From Anaerolineaceae bacterium UBA5311 (GTDB taxonomy: Bacteria > Chloroflexota > Anaerolineae > Anaerolineales > Anaerolineaceae), in NCBI GenBank assembly GCA_002411175.1, contig DHRN01000051.1, forward strand, positions 1-7,045: a stretch of DNA of 7,045 nt. The letters are read 5' to 3'. The notes beneath the pieces are model-generated. The model had not been told where the DNA came from. It made no database searches and saw only the letters and a program-made list of their open reading frames with translations. Below, piece by piece: positions 4,115-7,045 of this stretch (position 1 is its first letter; each line of letters opens with the position of its first letter). A program made the position numbers and the translations under genes.

Positions 4115-6913
4115 CTAACTCCCAAGCCATTTGCCAGCGGTTTCCGGCAGGTTTAGCAAACTTCCCTGGATCGTATAGCAGCGAGGTAACGATTCTATAA
4201 ACAAACGTCCATATTGTTTGCTCAGGATGCGTTTATCAAGCACGACCACAACCCCCCGGTCTGTCTGCGTGCGAATCAGGCGTCCAAAACCCTGCCTGAA
4301 GCGCAAGATCGCTTCGGGGAGCATGTATTGATTGAAGGGATCATCAAAACTCTCTGAGCGCGCTGCCACGATTGGGTCGCTGGGCACATCAAACGGCAGT
4401 TTGGCGATTACCAAAACCTGCAGCGCGTCCCCCGGCACATCCACGCCTTCCCAAAAAGATCGCGTGCCCAGCAATACCGCCCTTGGGCTTTCTTTGAAGG
4501 TCTCCAGCAAAGCCGACGCCGAAGCACCTTCGCCCTGTTCAAAAACCTGGATATCCAGTTTCGAGAGCGCAGCCTGCACGTTTTGCGAGGTGCGCTGCAG
4601 CTGGGCATAGGATGTGAACAAGACCAGCATTCGCCCCCCAGTGACCCTCGCCAGCCTGATGATGGTATCTTCCACAGTTTTTTGGTGACCATAATTGTCG
4701 TTTGGTTCGGGGATGTCCTTCGGCAGGAAGAGCATGGCTGAATTCTCGTAATCGAAAGGCGAGCCAACCATAAGCTCGTTCGCATCCTCGCCGTTCAGCC
4801 TCAATTTCAGATAATCAAACTCTCCGTGCGTGGTCAGCGTTGCCGAGGTCAGAATGACACAAGATTTTTCATGCCAGAGGTATTTCTCCATCAGGCTACC
4901 GATGTGCAGCGGGGCAATTTGCAGGGTCAGCCGCAGCTGCAGGGGGTCCATTTCAACCCAGTAGATCTGATCGTCATGCGGAGACATCGTCAAACCCTCG
5001 AGCTGGACGCCAATCTCGTTCAAAGCCTGGGTGGTGCGCGCCATAGTGCCCAAAACGTCCTCCGCATCCTCCGGCGCGATACCTTCGACCCCCTGGATAG
5101 AGGTTCGCACGGCTCGCAGAAGCTTCAGCAACTCATCGAGGTCCTTTTTCGCATTCTCCCAGGCAATCTCCACATCCAGCCAGGCTGGAATCATGCGTGT
5201 CGATTCCAAAATGCGTGTTTTTTGTGGATAGGTGCCAAGCGGTTTACCCTGGCGCAGCTCCTCCAATAAAAAATCAAGAGCCTTGAAATAGCCGGTCATG
5301 CCTGTATCAAAGCGGAAGGCGCGATCGGTGGCTGCCTTGACCGCCTGTAGCAGGGCTGCCAGCTCGGCAGGCATCAGCGCCGGACCGGCAATGCCAACCA
5401 GCCTGCCCAATATGCCCTGTTCAGAACTGCCCAACTCGCGCACAAGCCGGGTGATATCAAGGGCGCGCAACGTGTAACTCATGGCGTCGGTCGTAGCCGC
5501 TTCGAGGTGGTGGGCTTCGTCCACTACCAGGTAATTATATTCGGGTAAAACCTGGTTTTCAACAGCAGCATCTGCCAGCAGCAGCGCGTGATTGACAACC
5601 AGGATGTGCGCGCTCTCGGCAGCCATGCGCGCCTTGTAGAAGGGGCAGACGCCGCCCATTCGACGCACACAGTTTTCAAGCGAACAGGCGTCATCCTCTG
5701 CCGAAAGTCGGGACCACACCATCCGTTCAACTGCCCCATTGAGGTTTATTTCTCTCCGGTCACCGCTGTTACTGCCCTGAAGCCAGACCAGAATCTTTCC
5801 CAGCACGCGCAATTCGTCCACATTTTCAGGTCCACGCCTGCGCATCAGCCTCAGACGGCGGGGGCAGAGGTAGTTATTGCGACCCTTCAATACGGCAGCT
5901 CTCAGGTCGATGTTGAGCGCCTCGATCAGGTCCGGGACATCTTTGTTAATCAACTGATCCTGCAAAGCGATCGTGTTGGTCGAGATAACCACGCGCTCGT
6001 TGTTTTGCATCGCCCAGCAGGCAGCCGGAATCAGATAAGCCAGCGACTTACCCGTACCGGTGCCGGCTTCGACCATCAAATGATCTCCTCGGTTGAGCGC
6101 CTGGCAGACAGAACGGAGCATCTCAACCTGCTGAGCGCGGTGCTCGAAACCCTGATTATGTTTCGCGAAAACTCCGCCCGGTTCGAGCAGGGCAGCCAGT
6201 TCTTCACAATCAATCGCCTCTAAATGTTCGTTTGGCTGCAAGGGCTTGGTTTTTGCGGCTCGCTCCAGGTTAATGAAGAGGTTATCCTGATCATTTCCAG
6301 CGACGCGCGGCTGGATCCCCCTCGCGCTCATGGCAGCTAACGCCCATCGGAAGGGCAGCTCGCCCTGCCAACCAATCCCCTTTGACAAGCGCAGAATCTC
6401 TGCCACCAGTTCGACTGGCAGCTCTTCGATCAACTTCTGCAGCTGTTGATAAACCTGCATGGTCGCGCGGGCGTCATCAAGCGCGCGGTGTGCGTTGGTC
6501 AGGATAACACCAAGCTGGCGAGCCAAAGCGCCCAGCCCATATCGGGGAGCGGAAGGCATGATCACGGCGGCGATTTCGTAGGTATCGATGGTTTCGTTGA
6601 ATCGAAAAGCGCGATATTTCTCAAAAAACCCCAGGTCAAATTTGATGTTTTGTCCAAGAATGATCGTGTCGCCAATGAAATCCTGTATTTCCGGGAGCGC
6701 ATCGCCGATGAATGGCGCGTTCATGACCATGGCGTTCGAGATGCCGGTCAGGTTGGTGATGAACTGGTTGATCGGTTTGCGCGGATTGATCAGCTTGGAA
6801 AACTCGGAGATTACGCGGTTGCCGTTGAACTTCACCGCACCAATTTCAATGATAGAGTCATTTTTCGGATCCAGTCCGGTTGTTTCGATATCGAGGGCAA
6901 CAATTTCTGACAT
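4115..6913 (-). CDS. dinG: DnaQ-like 3'-5' exonuclease fused to DinG-family helicase
   Basis: A 932-residue repair protein, probably cytoplasmic, expected to unwind DNA 5'-3' and to trim 3' ends. Residues 1-165 are a DEDDh exonuclease with Asp8/Glu10 (DIET), Asp93 (KFD), His142 and Asp147. The helicase follows: FEHRAQQ (256-262), Walker A GTGTGKS (284-290), DEAH (465-468), TSATL (689-693), WEGVDVPG (821-828) and QGFGRLIRT (874-882). Cys350, Cys410, Cys415 and Cys423 are spaced like the iron-sulphur ligands of E. coli DinG and XPD, so a 4Fe-4S cluster is likely. The exonuclease-fused DinG of Staphylococcus lacks that cluster, so this protein combines both features. ATG 6913 is chosen because the DIET motif follows at once. 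There is no Shine-Dalgarno and a TATAAT lies 7 bases upstream, which points to a leaderless mRNA. Its base composition is GC-richer than the restriction operon. Confidence 0.95.
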   Translation of the reverse strand: MSEIVALDIETTGLDPKNDSIIEIGAVKFNGNRVISEFSKLINPRKPINQFITNLTGISNAMVMNAPFIGDALPEIQDFIGDTIILGQNIKFDLGFFEKYRAFRFNETIDTYEIAAVIMPSAPRYGLGALARQLGVILTNAHRALDDARATMQVYQQLQKLIEELPVELVAEILRLSKGIGWQGELPFRWALAAMSARGIQPRVAGNDQDNLFINLERAAKTKPLQPNEHLEAIDCEELAALLEPGGVFAKHNQGFEHRAQQVEMLRSVCQALNRGDHLMVEAGTGTGKSLAYLIPAACWAMQNNERVVISTNTIALQDQLINKDVPDLIEALNIDLRAAVLKGRNNYLCPRRLRLMRRRGPENVDELRVLGKILVWLQGSNSGDRREINLNGAVERMVWSRLSAEDDACSLENCVRRMGGVCPFYKARMAAESAHILVVNHALLLADAAVENQVLPEYNYLVVDEAHHLEAATTDAMSYTLRALDITRLVRELGSSEQGILGRLVGIAGPALMPAELAALLQAVKAATDRAFRFDTGMTGYFKALDFLLEELRQGKPLGTYPQKTRILESTRMIPAWLDVEIAWENAKKDLDELLKLLRAVRTSIQGVEGIAPEDAEDVLGTMARTTQALNEIGVQLEGLTMSPHDDQIYWVEMDPLQLRLTLQIAPLHIGSLMEKYLWHEKSCVILTSATLTTHGEFDYLKLRLNGEDANELMVGSPFDYENSAMLFLPKDIPEPNDNYGHQKTVEDTIIRLARVTGGRMLVLFTSYAQLQRTSQNVQAALSKLDIQVFEQGEGASASALLETFKESPRAVLLGTRSFWEGVDVPGDALQVLVIAKLPFDVPSDPIVAARSESFDDPFNQYMLPEAILRFRQGFGRLIRTQTDRGVVVVLDKRILSKQYGRLFIESLPRCYTIQGSLLNLPETAGKWLGS

Positions 6914-6920
6914 GTGCCGA

Positions 6921-6926
6921 ATTATA
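6921..6926 (-). promoter_or_regulatory. -10 box for a probably leaderless dinG transcript
   Basis: On the minus strand a perfect TATAAT ends seven bases before the ATG at 6913, so transcription should start at or next to that A. No Shine-Dalgarno is present between them. No clear -35 box is visible 16-18 bases upstream. The absence of an RBS and the -10 spacing agree with each other, but the start has not been mapped. Confidence 0.6.
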
Positions 6927-7000
6927 CACGCTCACAAGGATAATGCCCGCCCATCCCGTTTTGGCAGGCAATTTTCAATATGAATGTGTTTAGATTTAAA

Positions 7001-7040
7001 GGGGGAGCCGGGAGCAGGGAGCAGGGAATAGGAACTGGGG
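7001..7040 (+). repeat. G-rich tandem heptad repeat with G-quadruplex motif
   Basis: Four successive 7-base units occur at 7003-7030: GGGAGCC, GGGAGCA twice, then GGGAATA. The first is preceded by two more G, and a GGGG run follows at 7037-7040. The runs at 7003-7005, 7010-7012, 7017-7019 and 7024-7026 are separated by loops of exactly four bases, which meets the usual G3+ four-run quadruplex rule. The array lies 90-130 bases upstream of the DinG-type start, on the strand that is template for that gene, and may continue beyond the window edge. Confidence 0.75.
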
Positions 7041-7045
7041 TTGGT

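Noticed and set aside
300..4200. Possible avoidance of CCWGG within the restriction operon
   Set aside because: CCAGG/CCTGG sites are present in all three cassette genes and in the flanks, so no avoidance is evident by eye.
4332..4610. Long open frames on the plus strand across the dinG gene (also 4826-5269, 5588-6223 and 6446-6983)
   Set aside because: Antisense shadows of a GC-rich coding gene whose minus-strand product has complete helicase and exonuclease motifs.

Overview
The window looks like a bacterial chromosome segment in which an AT-rich defence cassette sits between a tRNA gene and GC-richer housekeeping genes. Lineage is an inference. The 932-residue exonuclease-helicase fusion of the DinG family, the small lysine-rich protein downstream of it, the leaderless-type promoter and the tRNA without an encoded CCA would fit Chloroflexota (Anaerolineae-like), but nothing here proves it. 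Layout, left to right: a tRNA-Val(GAC) gene with a near-consensus promoter and a clear Rho-independent terminator (31-174); a stretch of about 360 bases with no supportable gene; then a tightly packed plus-strand operon at 537-3304.

The operon encodes a complete EcoRII/Dcm-type restriction-modification-repair set. The first gene is a Dcm-like cytosine-5 methyltransferase with an N-terminal segment that looks like a ribbon-helix-helix DNA-binding domain. The second is an EcoRII-family endonuclease (effector domain plus EcoRII-C catalytic domain). The third is a Vsr mismatch endonuclease. By homology the methyltransferase would mark the inner cytosine of CCWGG-like sites, the endonuclease would cut unmodified sites, and Vsr would start repair of the T:G mismatches that arise when 5-methylcytosine deaminates.

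Just downstream is a deletion scar. The first ~42 codons of an OLD/AAA-type ATPase (plus strand, Walker A present) run directly into the first ~31 codons of an oppositely oriented gene that resembles the N-terminus of PLD-like/helicase proteins. Both genes keep their ribosome binding sites and starts and both lack the rest. This suggests that the defence island was once larger and lost the interior of a convergent gene pair.

The right half is minus-strand. A 65-residue protein has its own consensus promoter (TTGACA-17-TAAACT), a strong Shine-Dalgarno and a strong terminator. Upstream of it is the large DnaQ-DinG fusion, with an intact exonuclease active site and an intact set of four iron-sulphur cysteines; its transcript is probably leaderless. 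Beyond that promoter, at the right edge, lies a G-rich tandem heptad repeat that fits a four-run G-quadruplex motif.
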